NCBI GenBank assembly: GCA_023411775.1
Contig: JAEYOL010000143.1
Span: forward strand, 1 to 9,572
DNA length: 9,572 nucleotides
Source: Bacteroidota bacterium
GTDB taxonomy: Bacteria; Bacteroidota; Bacteroidia; Chitinophagales; Chitinophagaceae
Reading direction: 5' to 3'
Part shown: positions 1 through 7,069 of the stretch, piece after piece
How the letters are laid out: every line of letters begins with the position of its first letter
Position numbering within the stretch: the first letter of the stretch is position 1
Program-made: the position numbers and the translations under genes
Notes under the pieces: generated by a model
Databases searched by the model: none
Seen by the model: only the letters and a program-made list of their open reading frames with translations
What the model was told of the DNA's origin: nothing

Positions 1-1932
1 GAACGCTATAAACAACTCCATGGAAAATTCGCGTTTGTTCCGTTGATCAAACGCCGCATTCCCATTATCGCCGACGACTATGTGAGCATGGACTTTGGTA
101 CCGGCGCTTTGAAAGTAACACCAGCACATGACATGAACGATAATATGCTGGGACAAAAGCATAATCTCGAGGTGGTTGATATACTTAACGAGGATGGTAC
201 TTTGAATGAAGCTGCGCAGATCTTTATCGGAGAAGACAGGTTCGAAGCCCGCAAGAAAATTGTAAAGGAACTGGAAGAAAAAGGCTATCTCGTAAAGACC
301 GAAGATTATACCAGTGAAGTAGGTTATAGTGAAAGAACTGATGTGGTGGTTGAGCCCAGGCTAAGCCTGCAATGGTGGGTGGATATGAAAAAGATCTATG
401 GACCCGCTTTACATGCGGTCGAGACAGACGAGATAAAATTCTACCCGGCGAAGTTTAAGAACCTGTATCGCCACTGGATGGAGAATATCAAGGACTGGTG
501 TATCAGCCGCCAGCTATGGTGGGGACAAAGAATACCCGCCTGGTACGACGCCGAAGGAAGATTTGTGGTCGCTGAAGATGAAGCCAGCGCGAAGAAAATG
601 TTCCAGGAGCAGTATTCTATCCCCGATGCAAAGCTGACGCAGGATGAAGACTGCCTCGACACCTGGTTTAGCAGCTGGCTATGGCCATTTGAGGTGTTTA
701 AAGGTTATAGCAATCCTGGTAACGCCGATGTAAAATATTACTACCCTACCAACACCCTGGTCACAGCGCCTGAGATCATCTTTTTCTGGGTTGCCCGGAT
801 GATCATGGCAGGTTTTGAATACAAACATGAAAAGCCTTTTAGTGAGGTTTATTTCACGGGTATAGTGCGCGATAAGATCGGCAGGAAAATGAGTAAGCAG
901 TTGGGGAATTCACCCGACCTGCTGGAAATGATCGACACCGATGGCGCCGATGCCGTTCGTTTTGGTATCATGATCTCCTCTCCCGCCGGAAATGACCTGA
1001 TGTGGGACCAGGCGGGAAATGAACAGGGAAAATTTTTTATCAATAAAATGTGGAATGCCCTGAAACTTGTGAAAATGTGGCAGGGCCGAACTATCACCAG
1101 CCTTGACCCCGAAGCCAGTGGATCGGGAACCTCGCAATTTGCAGTGGACTGGTTTGAAAACAGGCTGAGCGAGGTTAAAATGCAGCTGGATTCACAGTTT
1201 AAGGATTTCCGGCTGAGTGAGTCGTTAAAAACTCTTTATTCCCTGATCTGGGATGATTTCTGCAGCTGGTACCTCGAATGGATCAAACCAGGTTTTGAAC
1301 AGGCGATGGACCAGGCGGTGTATGATAAGACCATTGACTATTTCGAACAGCTGATGCAGTTGCTGCATCCATTTATGCCGTTTGTTACCGAAGAAATTTA
1401 TCACCAGCTTCGGGATAGAGAAGATGACATCACGATATCTCAATACCCGGACATCAAAAATCCCGACAACAAAATACTTGAAAAAGGAAACCTGCTCAAG
1501 GAAGTGATCACCGCACTTCGTGATGCCCGAAATAAGGCGCAACTGAAAATGAAGGATACGATCAGGCTGCATATCATGACAGATGGTAAAGACCATTACA
1601 AGGATATCGAAACAATACTGGCTAAACAGGTAAATGCGGAATCAGTTGCTTTCACCAGGGAGCCGGTCAGCAATTGTATAAATGTTGTTGTTCAAAAAGA
1701 TAAATTCTTTATTGAGACTACAACCGAGCTTGATACGACTTCACAAAAAGAACAGCTTCAAAAGGACCTGGACTACTACAAAGGATTTTTGCAGAGCGTT
1801 GAGAAAAAACTGGGCAATGAAAGATTTGTTCAAAATGCAAAATCTGAAGTGGTCGAAATTGAAAGGAAGAAAAAAGCCGATGCTGAAGCCAGGATCAGGG
1901 CGATTGAAGAGAGTTTGGCAAACTTATCATAA
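1..1932 (+). CDS. valS: Valyl-tRNA synthetase, 5'-truncated by window edge
   Basis: Class I aminoacyl-tRNA synthetase that charges tRNA-Val with valine in the cytoplasm. The reading frame is open from base 1, so the gene starts outside the window; 643 residues are visible. A full Bacteroidota ValRS is roughly 870-880 residues, so about 230 N-terminal residues, including the HIGH motif, are missing. Seen in order (visible numbering): the end of the CP1 editing domain with GTGALKVTPAHD (residues 33-44), which belongs to the pocket that hydrolyses mischarged Thr-tRNA; the DWCISRQLWWGQRIPAW block (about 165-181); DEDCLDTWFSSW (about 215-226); TAPEIIFFWVARM (about 255-267); the signature loop KMSKQ (296-300); a helical anticodon-binding domain (about 380-510); and a Lys/Glu-rich C-terminal coiled coil (about the last 70 residues) of the type that contacts the tRNA elbow. 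The fifth residue of the KMSKS loop is Gln. The gene ends with TAA at 1930-1932 and converges on the minus-strand block. Identification is very secure. Confidence 0.98.
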   Translation, partial: ERYKQLHGKFAFVPLIKRRIPIIADDYVSMDFGTGALKVTPAHDMNDNMLGQKHNLEVVDILNEDGTLNEAAQIFIGEDRFEARKKIVKELEEKGYLVKTEDYTSEVGYSERTDVVVEPRLSLQWWVDMKKIYGPALHAVETDEIKFYPAKFKNLYRHWMENIKDWCISRQLWWGQRIPAWYDAEGRFVVAEDEASAKKMFQEQYSIPDAKLTQDEDCLDTWFSSWLWPFEVFKGYSNPGNADVKYYYPTNTLVTAPEIIFFWVARMIMAGFEYKHEKPFSEVYFTGIVRDKIGRKMSKQLGNSPDLLEMIDTDGADAVRFGIMISSPAGNDLMWDQAGNEQGKFFINKMWNALKLVKMWQGRTITSLDPEASGSGTSQFAVDWFENRLSEVKMQLDSQFKDFRLSESLKTLYSLIWDDFCSWYLEWIKPGFEQAMDQAVYDKTIDYFEQLMQLLHPFMPFVTEEIYHQLRDREDDITISQYPDIKNPDNKILEKGNLLKEVITALRDARNKAQLKMKDTIRLHIMTDGKDHYKDIETILAKQVNAESVAFTREPVSNCINVVVQKDKFFIETTTELDTTSQKEQLQKDLDYYKGFLQSVEKKLGNERFVQNAKSEVVEIERKKKADAEARIRAIEESLANLS

Positions 1933-1976
1933 GGACACGTAGAGCTCGGAGGAAACACGAAGGGCACAATGGATAC
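1933..1976. repeat. Possible dispersed intergenic repeat, purine/ACAC-rich
   Basis: Immediately after the valS stop the plus strand is strikingly poor in T (3 in the 42 bases from 1931 to 1972) and repeats a GG-A-CAC theme: GGACACG at 1933-1939, GGAAACACG at 1951-1959, AGGGCACA at 1961-1968 and GGATAC at 1971-1976. It resembles, from memory, the short CACGAAGGRCACAAAGG-like elements scattered between genes in many bacterial genomes. The copy is degenerate and the resemblance could be chance; no function is implied. Confidence 0.35.
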
Positions 1977-2034
1977 TTGAAGAATGGTATCTTTCCCTTA
2001 CCTATCCTCCAGTTGATCTCGTCAATCAATTCTA

Positions 2035-4875
2035 CTATTTTGGGAAAATACTTACAGGTAGAATAAATTCAAATACCGTCTCTTTTCTGCCTGTAAAAAG
2101 ATCATCGTCCAGCAGGCGGGCTACGCGAAATCCAAAGCTTAGCTCGTATTGGTTCCACCATTTGGTATCTACATAGATCTCTGCCCCGGCACTGCGCTGA
2201 TCTGCAGTAATACTGTGATCATTTGAATACAATTTGGTGAAATCAAAAAATCCGTTAGCCCTTACGCGTAGTAGGTAAAGTATATTGGCAAATCCCCAAT
2301 CGGGATACACAATGGGTAGATGATAATTGACTGAACCCCGCCACATTCGTGCGGCATACGCTTCATTAAAACCCCTCGAATAGGCAAACCGGTTTCCAAA
2401 TAAAACATTCACGGTATCTCTTTGTTGAAAAGCGCCGGTCAAAACCAGGTTATGCGTTGAGGCAATACCTGGCAGGTATAATGCAGCATTTCCGAGGAAT
2501 TGCCAGCTGGTGAAATTGGTGATCGCATGGCGGTGCTGCGCCACAACAGAATATCCGAGACGGGGAAAAATATGCTGTACAGCCGACTCGACCTGCTCAC
2601 TAAAACTAACCCGGTGTGATAAATAGCTAAAATTTGAATTCGTAAAATCAGCCTTTGCGGCACCTTTGATCCTGTCGCTACGAAAAACATAATCCATACC
2701 GGCACTGAAGTTTTTAAAAGTTCGGCCGCTGGTAAAGCTAAGCGGTACGCTTAAGCCGACCCTTGCATCTAATTGATCCCAGGTCCTGGTTTTGTCATCA
2801 ATCTCCTGGTTGCGGTCAAATGTATATTGCAGGCCGCCTACGAGGTATGGAAACCAGGCACCGTAAATGCTATTAAAGCCCACCGCGTTGGTGTTGTCGT
2901 TCTGGTTGTACAAATAATACAACTCCGTTTCCAGGGTATTCAACACATTCTGCCCATAAAGTGAAAAGGAAAATTCAGGATCTTCATAATAGGGACGCCA
3001 GCTGTGAAAGTTCAACAGCCTCGTACCCTTTTTGTATTTCGAGGTTGGAAAATTTCTCTCCACCGACCGACCTGACAAAAGTTTGGGTGATAAAGGCGTT
3101 GCAACCGGATAGGCTTCGAAAATTTTCTGATCATCTTTAAAAAGTACCTCATCAGCCTGCCAGCTGCTAATTTGTTGTTGTTGCAACTGGTAACCTTCCG
3201 CCGTAAATTCTGACCAGGTGAGCGTGCCGGAAGGGCCGGCATTTACAAAGTATTTTCCTTCCGATCCATCAGTAATCTTGTAGATCCTTCTATCCGACAG
3301 GTTTACAGAAAAAATATTATCGCTACCCTGGTACGAAGCGGTAAAATAAACATTGTTACCGGCTACAGATGGATAACCAACAATGGTAAAACTTTCAGGA
3401 GTCAGACGTATGATATTGCCCGTTGTAATATCGACCAGGGCAAGTGCCATCCGACCATCCTGGAAGCGAAGGGCGGTGACCAGAGTGTTGTCATCGACAA
3501 ATTTTGGATCACTAAACTGACTTACATCCGCGTTGCGGATTTCTTTTTCGATCCTGGAACTGTTTACATCTAGCACATGCAGGCTGGATCTTCCATCCTC
3601 GTCATATTCAACCGCGACAATTTTATTACCGTTCTCGGATAAGTCGGGTGTAAAATATTTCGAACGATGGGTTAATGTTCTTTGCTGACCGGTCTCTATG
3701 TCCAGCAATTTGATCACACTATAGTCCCGCCACCGCCATCTTGGATCATTCTCAAAAGCTGTGTATACGATCTTACCATTTCGATACGAAAACTGGTCAT
3801 CGGCTGAAATATCCCGGGTACGCAACCTGTGCTCCTCATTGCCAACTTTCACGTAAAAGGCAGTACGGTGCCTATAGGTTTGTTTCACATACAGCAATGA
3901 ATCAGCCCCTGCCTGGTAAGGGAATAAATAATTGGTAACATAATTTTTATTAACTGGAAAAATATATGATGGATTACCCTCACCGGGTCTGGTCGCGTTT
4001 TGCGTTTGCACGCTGCTTAACTGAAGATTTTTGCCCAGTTGTTTATAGCTGTTGACCGCATCCGACCGAAAAGTTTTATAGTCAACACCCGAATATTTTT
4101 TTATCGCCTTTTGAAAAGGATAAAATAAACCCTGGAAAGCGCTTGCATCTTTTGTCACTTTTGACCAGAAATCACTTCCATAACTTTGGTATCCATGGTT
4201 AACCAGCCAGTAACCCAGCTGGTAATGCGAGGGGACATAATCTTTCAATGAGCCATTGCGCATCTTCATCCAGGTATAATCCTTTCCTGCCTGCCAAACA
4301 GCCGGGTAAGCGTTCATAAAAACCGGTAACCGCCCCCTGCCCTGCCGCGTTCCAACGGTCTCATGGTACACCGCATCACCTTCGTAAAACCAGTCGGGGA
4401 TACTGGCGTTTGTAGCCAAAGCATAACCTTCTTCTCCAAATAAAATTCCCATCAACCTGCTGATACCATTATTAAAATGGTTGTATTGCTGCACGTGCCT
4501 GTATTCATGAATGGCCAGTTGATCGAGCCAGGACACGCTCCCCTGGTCGAAGTTGTTGGGTGGTGGTGTGAGGTAGAATTCACTTCGATATGGGCCAAGT
4601 CCCACATAACCGTTGGCGATGACGGTTTTATTTTGCAGAACAATGCTGATTTTCTTTAACTGACTTATTTGGAATCCGGCATTTGCAGACGCCTGGTCAT
4701 GTACTAATGCCGCCACTCTTTGTGCCTGGCTGTCCAGCCCTGATGGAAATATGATCCGTGCGGTATCTGTATTAATTTGTCTCCATTTTACACCGGGCGG
4801 TGTTCCTCCAAATCGTTGGGCATTTAGACCCGCACATAATAACAATAAAATTAAAGCTAAAGTCCATTTCTGCAT
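2035..4875 (-). CDS. Predicted outer-membrane HExxH peptidase-like protein with beta-propeller and beta-barrel
   Basis: A 946-residue exported protein with no gene name that I recognise. Residues 1-19 form a signal peptide with a hydrophobic LILLLLCAG core and a likely signal peptidase I site at NA|Q. Residues about 25-285 look like a gluzincin-type metallopeptidase domain: HEYRH at 123-127 fits HExxH, and WFYEGDAVYHE at 162-172 offers E165 as the third zinc ligand, as in the peptidase MA-like families. Residues about 310-600 are beta-rich and contain TolB/PD40-like blades such as TPDLSENGNKIV (409-420) and YPSVAGNNVYFTAS (501-514). From about 610 to the end, alternating aromatic and polar strands (LYYLYNQND, LQYTFDRNQ, SAGMDYVFRSD, FELSFGFRVAR-like) suggest an outer-membrane beta-barrel resembling surface-antigen barrels. 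The protein would anchor the peptidase and propeller at the outer membrane; which side they face is not evident. The gene lies 46 bases after truB. Its AT-rich leader has no Shine-Dalgarno site, and the ATG is supported by the signal peptide. Domain boundaries are estimates and proteolytic activity is untested. Confidence 0.8.
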   Translation of the reverse strand: MQKWTLALILLLLCAGLNAQRFGGTPPGVKWRQINTDTARIIFPSGLDSQAQRVAALVHDQASANAGFQISQLKKISIVLQNKTVIANGYVGLGPYRSEFYLTPPPNNFDQGSVSWLDQLAIHEYRHVQQYNHFNNGISRLMGILFGEEGYALATNASIPDWFYEGDAVYHETVGTRQGRGRLPVFMNAYPAVWQAGKDYTWMKMRNGSLKDYVPSHYQLGYWLVNHGYQSYGSDFWSKVTKDASAFQGLFYPFQKAIKKYSGVDYKTFRSDAVNSYKQLGKNLQLSSVQTQNATRPGEGNPSYIFPVNKNYVTNYLFPYQAGADSLLYVKQTYRHRTAFYVKVGNEEHRLRTRDISADDQFSYRNGKIVYTAFENDPRWRWRDYSVIKLLDIETGQQRTLTHRSKYFTPDLSENGNKIVAVEYDEDGRSSLHVLDVNSSRIEKEIRNADVSQFSDPKFVDDNTLVTALRFQDGRMALALVDITTGNIIRLTPESFTIVGYPSVAGNNVYFTASYQGSDNIFSVNLSDRRIYKITDGSEGKYFVNAGPSGTLTWSEFTAEGYQLQQQQISSWQADEVLFKDDQKIFEAYPVATPLSPKLLSGRSVERNFPTSKYKKGTRLLNFHSWRPYYEDPEFSFSLYGQNVLNTLETELYYLYNQNDNTNAVGFNSIYGAWFPYLVGGLQYTFDRNQEIDDKTRTWDQLDARVGLSVPLSFTSGRTFKNFSAGMDYVFRSDRIKGAAKADFTNSNFSYLSHRVSFSEQVESAVQHIFPRLGYSVVAQHRHAITNFTSWQFLGNAALYLPGIASTHNLVLTGAFQQRDTVNVLFGNRFAYSRGFNEAYAARMWRGSVNYHLPIVYPDWGFANILYLLRVRANGFFDFTKLYSNDHSITADQRSAGAEIYVDTKWWNQYELSFGFRVARLLDDDLFTGRKETVFEFILPVSIFPK

Positions 4876-4921
4876 GTATAAATCTTATTTAGGAAAGTTA
4901 AGCTAAATCCATGCACACTGG

Positions 4922-5608
4922 TCATCGTTCAAGGCTCTGTTTCACTTTTTGCTCAAAAGCCTCCATCGACATAGCATCCTCAACCTTGAAATCCCCGATC
5001 CTGGTTCTGCACAGACTACTTAAATAGGCACCGCAACCCAGTAATTTTCCAAAATCATGGGCAAGGCTACGGATATAAGTGCCCGTACTACAAACAATAC
5101 GAAAATGAACCTGGGGCAATTCGATCTTTGTGATCTCGAACTCTTTCACATTTACCTTTCTTGGCTCTATCACAACTTCTTTTCCCTGCCTTGACAGTTC
5201 ATAAACCCGTTTACCGTTGATCTGGATGGCAGAATGTGCGGGTGGTATTTGCAATATATCACCAGTTAAAGGCCGGGTTGCCGAAATTATTTCCGACTCA
5301 GTCAAGTGTTCAAATGGCTTGAAATCTACCGGTTCCTGTTCCAGGTCGTATGACGCGGTGACGGCACCCAGCGTAAATGTGCCGGTGTATTCTTTCTCCT
5401 GCGCCATATACTCGTTTATCTTTTTGGTAAACTTCCCTGTACAAATGATCAGTAAGCCTGTAGCGAGCGGATCGAGCGTTCCTGCATGACCGACTTTTTT
5501 AATGCGCACCAGGTTGCGGATCTTACGTACTACGTCAAAGGATGTCCAGCGAAGTGGTTTGTCGATCAACACCAGTTTCCCTTCCTCAAATGTATTCTGT
5601 GTATCCAT
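4922..5608 (-). CDS. truB: tRNA pseudouridine-55 synthase TruB, short form
   Basis: Converts uridine 55 in the T-psi-C arm of tRNAs to pseudouridine in the cytoplasm. The 228-residue product begins with EGKLVLIDKPLRWTSFDVV, the usual TruB opening, so the ATG at 5608 is a good start. Key elements are GHAGTLDPLATGLL (40-53) with the catalytic Asp at D46, the conserved Tyr of the active site at Y74, the PPAHSAIQINGKRVYELSRQG block (122-142), and STGTYIRSLAHDFGKLLGCG (174-193) containing Y178 and R180. The E. coli enzyme is 314 residues; this one stops soon after the catalytic domain and has no room for a full C-terminal PUA domain, as is common in Bacteroidota. It follows the DUF58 gene by 68 bases, which contain a candidate promoter, and precedes the outer-membrane protein gene by 46 bases. 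There is no obvious functional tie to either neighbour. Confidence 0.97.
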   Translation of the reverse strand: MDTQNTFEEGKLVLIDKPLRWTSFDVVRKIRNLVRIKKVGHAGTLDPLATGLLIICTGKFTKKINEYMAQEKEYTGTFTLGAVTASYDLEQEPVDFKPFEHLTESEIISATRPLTGDILQIPPAHSAIQINGKRVYELSRQGKEVVIEPRKVNVKEFEITKIELPQVHFRIVCSTGTYIRSLAHDFGKLLGCGAYLSSLCRTRIGDFKVEDAMSMEAFEQKVKQSLER

Positions 5609-5632
5609 GGCGCAAATGTCGGGTATTGAAAG

Positions 5633-5661
5633 CGAAATTAGGGGCTGGCGTTATTTACAAA
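5633..5661 (-). promoter_or_regulatory. Candidate Bacteroidota-type promoter for truB
   Basis: On the minus strand, TTTG (5661-5658) is followed after 17 bases by TAATTTCG (5640-5633), which matches the Bacteroidota -7 consensus TAnnTTTG at all but one fixed position. The spacing lies at the lower end of the 17-23 range described for Flavobacterium-type promoters. Transcription would start some 15-20 bases before the truB ATG. This would let truB and the downstream outer-membrane protein gene be expressed independently of the MoxR cluster. Such short motifs occur by chance in AT-rich gaps. Confidence 0.4.
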
Positions 5662-5676
5662 TCATTTATCGAATTC

Positions 5677-6999
5677 TTAAATCGACATTCTCGTTTTCAG
5701 TTCGAGATACTTGTTTACTGTATTTACGGTAAGATTTTCAGGTGTCGTTAAAATGGAAAGGATCCCGTTTTTGTGAAGCTCTTTTACCATCAGTCTTTTC
5801 TCAAAGGAAAATTTCTCCGCGATGGTCTGGATATAAATATCCTCGAGTTTGGTGGCTTTTTTTGTTGTCAACGATTTGAGCTCTGTATTCTCAAAAAACA
5901 CAACGAGCAAAAGATGATATCGTGCAATGCGTTTCAATGCCGGCATTTCCCGTTGCAGGCTTTCCACAGACTCAAAATTTGTAAAAAGGACTAACAGTCC
6001 CCGGTTGCTGATGCGGTTGCGGATTACGGAGAACAGTTTTTCAAAATCTGCTTCCAGGAAACGGGTTTGTTGTTTATAAAGGGTCTCCAGGATCAGGTTC
6101 ATCTGTGTGGTCTTCTTATCTGCAGGTATAAACGCATCCAGGTTTTCAGCGAAGGTGATAAGGCCCGCTTTATCCTGTTTTACAAGGGCTACATTCGAAA
6201 GAACAAGTGCTGCGTTTATCGCATGATCCAGGAGGGTCATGCCGCCAAATGGCATTTTCATCACCCGGGCTTTGCTGATGATGCAATAGATCTGCTGGCT
6301 GCGCTCATCTGTATAATTATTTACCATCAAAGCATCCTTTCGCGCGGTGGCCTTCCAGTTGATGGTGCGGAAATCATCGCCCCTTACATATTCTTTGATC
6401 TGCTCAAATTCGAGGCTATGCCCCAATTTCCGGATACGTTTTACGCCGGCTTCCTGCAGGCGGTTACTCACAGCCAGCAGCTGGTAACGGCGCATCTGAA
6501 TATAGGAGGGATATACTTTCACCATTTGCCGGGCGGGGAATGTATATCGCCGTTTTACCAGTTGTAGAGGTCCGTGGGCAAATACATTTATATTATCAAA
6601 AACATATTCGCCCCTTGTTAAGGGCTTTAAGAAATACTCGATCTCCTCGGATTGTTTGCTTTCAATTCTTTCCCTGCGCAGCCAGTTGCGCTCCTGGAAC
6701 TGTACGGGCAATTCATCGATCACACGCAGGCTTACAGTAAAGGGGTAACGATTCTCCAGGTGAATGGTTACTTTGTTGGAATCGCCGATACTAAATCGTT
6801 CGGTTGTATTACGCCGGGCATCTATACCTTTTCTCCTGCTATAAAGCAGGTAACTATCAATTACGACAGCGAGTGCCAGCATTAATAAAACGAGTACCGC
6901 GATCTGGAAAAATGCGGGCTGAAAATAACTCAATACAAATATCACCGAGACTACCCCGGCAATATAGTAAACGATATTATTCAGATAAAACGACCGCAT
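5677..6999 (-). CDS. DUF58 membrane protein with VWA-like domain
   Basis: A 440-residue protein of the DUF58 family, the usual partner of MoxR ATPases. Two closely spaced hydrophobic segments (about 8-26 and 29-51) form a membrane hairpin followed by a basic stretch (RRKGIDARR), which places the rest in the cytoplasm. A beta-rich region (about 65-165) precedes the DUF58 signature EFEQIKEYVRGDDFRTINWK (197-216) followed by TARKDALMVNNYTDE. A von Willebrand A-like fold follows, with GMTLLDHAINAALVLSN (253-269), KAGLITFAENL (277-287) and LLVLFTNFES (335-344). At the first metal-site (MIDAS) position the sequence is CIISKARVMKMPF (239-251): Ser242 sits where relatives, as I recall them, have Asp (IDKGRxMKMPF). 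Metal binding may therefore be weakened or lost. The ATG at 6999 is followed directly by the membrane hairpin; there is no Shine-Dalgarno site. The gene lies 70 bases after moxR, with an unusual G-poor leader. The family is certain; the precise function is unknown. Confidence 0.95.
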   Translation of the reverse strand: MRSFYLNNIVYYIAGVVSVIFVLSYFQPAFFQIAVLVLLMLALAVVIDSYLLYSRRKGIDARRNTTERFSIGDSNKVTIHLENRYPFTVSLRVIDELPVQFQERNWLRRERIESKQSEEIEYFLKPLTRGEYVFDNINVFAHGPLQLVKRRYTFPARQMVKVYPSYIQMRRYQLLAVSNRLQEAGVKRIRKLGHSLEFEQIKEYVRGDDFRTINWKATARKDALMVNNYTDERSQQIYCIISKARVMKMPFGGMTLLDHAINAALVLSNVALVKQDKAGLITFAENLDAFIPADKKTTQMNLILETLYKQQTRFLEADFEKLFSVIRNRISNRGLLVLFTNFESVESLQREMPALKRIARYHLLLVVFFENTELKSLTTKKATKLEDIYIQTIAEKFSFEKRLMVKELHKNGILSILTTPENLTVNTVNKYLELKTRMSI

Positions 7000-7010
7000 A
7001 ATAAGATAAC

Positions 7011-7069
7011 ATTTAAACCAGATCCCAACCCCTACTTACCAATCAACAATTCCTAATCGCCAATCCCAG
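7011..7069 (-). repeat. G-poor leader with 21-base periodicity before DUF58
   Basis: The stretch between moxR and the DUF58 gene has 3 G against 22 C on the plus strand, so the transcript (minus strand) is G/U-rich and nearly free of C. The core CCA(G)ATC recurs at 7018-7024, 7039-7044 and 7060-7065, starting every 21 bases, with degenerate sequence between (CAATTCCTAATCG in one unit). It may be a worn minisatellite or part of an intergenic repeat family, or an untranslated leader with biased composition. No Bacteroidota promoter motif was convincing here. Confidence 0.4.

Noticed and set aside
886..900. KMSKQ instead of KMSKS in the valyl-tRNA synthetase signature loop
   Set aside because: The two lysines are kept, and as I recall Gln at the fifth position occurs in other Bacteroidota valyl-tRNA synthetases, so it is a lineage trait and not a defect.
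1225..1596. 123-codon open frame on the minus strand within valS
   Set aside because: It lies wholly antisense to the anticodon-binding region of valS and shows no recognisable domain; it is a shadow frame.
1971..1996. Inverted repeat GATAC-10 bases-GTATC followed by TTTCCC as a terminator for valS
   Set aside because: The stem is only five base pairs, is AT-rich, has a long loop and lacks a proper T run; it is too weak to call as an intrinsic terminator.
4816..4875. Cysteine in the signal peptide of the outer-membrane protein (LLLLCAG) as a lipobox
   Set aside because: Leu at the position before Cys is unusual for a lipobox, and a normal signal peptidase I site (NA|Q) follows seven residues later; a lipoprotein with its own barrel is also less likely.
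4876..4921. Promoter in the gap before the outer-membrane protein gene
   Set aside because: The gap is AT-rich, but no TAnnTTTG box with a properly spaced TTTG could be placed.
5225..5245. His in place of Tyr in the PPxYSA motif of TruB (PPAHSA)
   Set aside because: This position varies (Tyr, Phe, His) among TruB proteins, and the catalytic residues D46, Y74, Y178 and R180 are all present.
6067..6567. 166-codon open frame on the plus strand opposite the DUF58 gene
   Set aside because: It is antisense to the conserved DUF58 core, has no recognisable domain and is explained by codon composition of the real gene.
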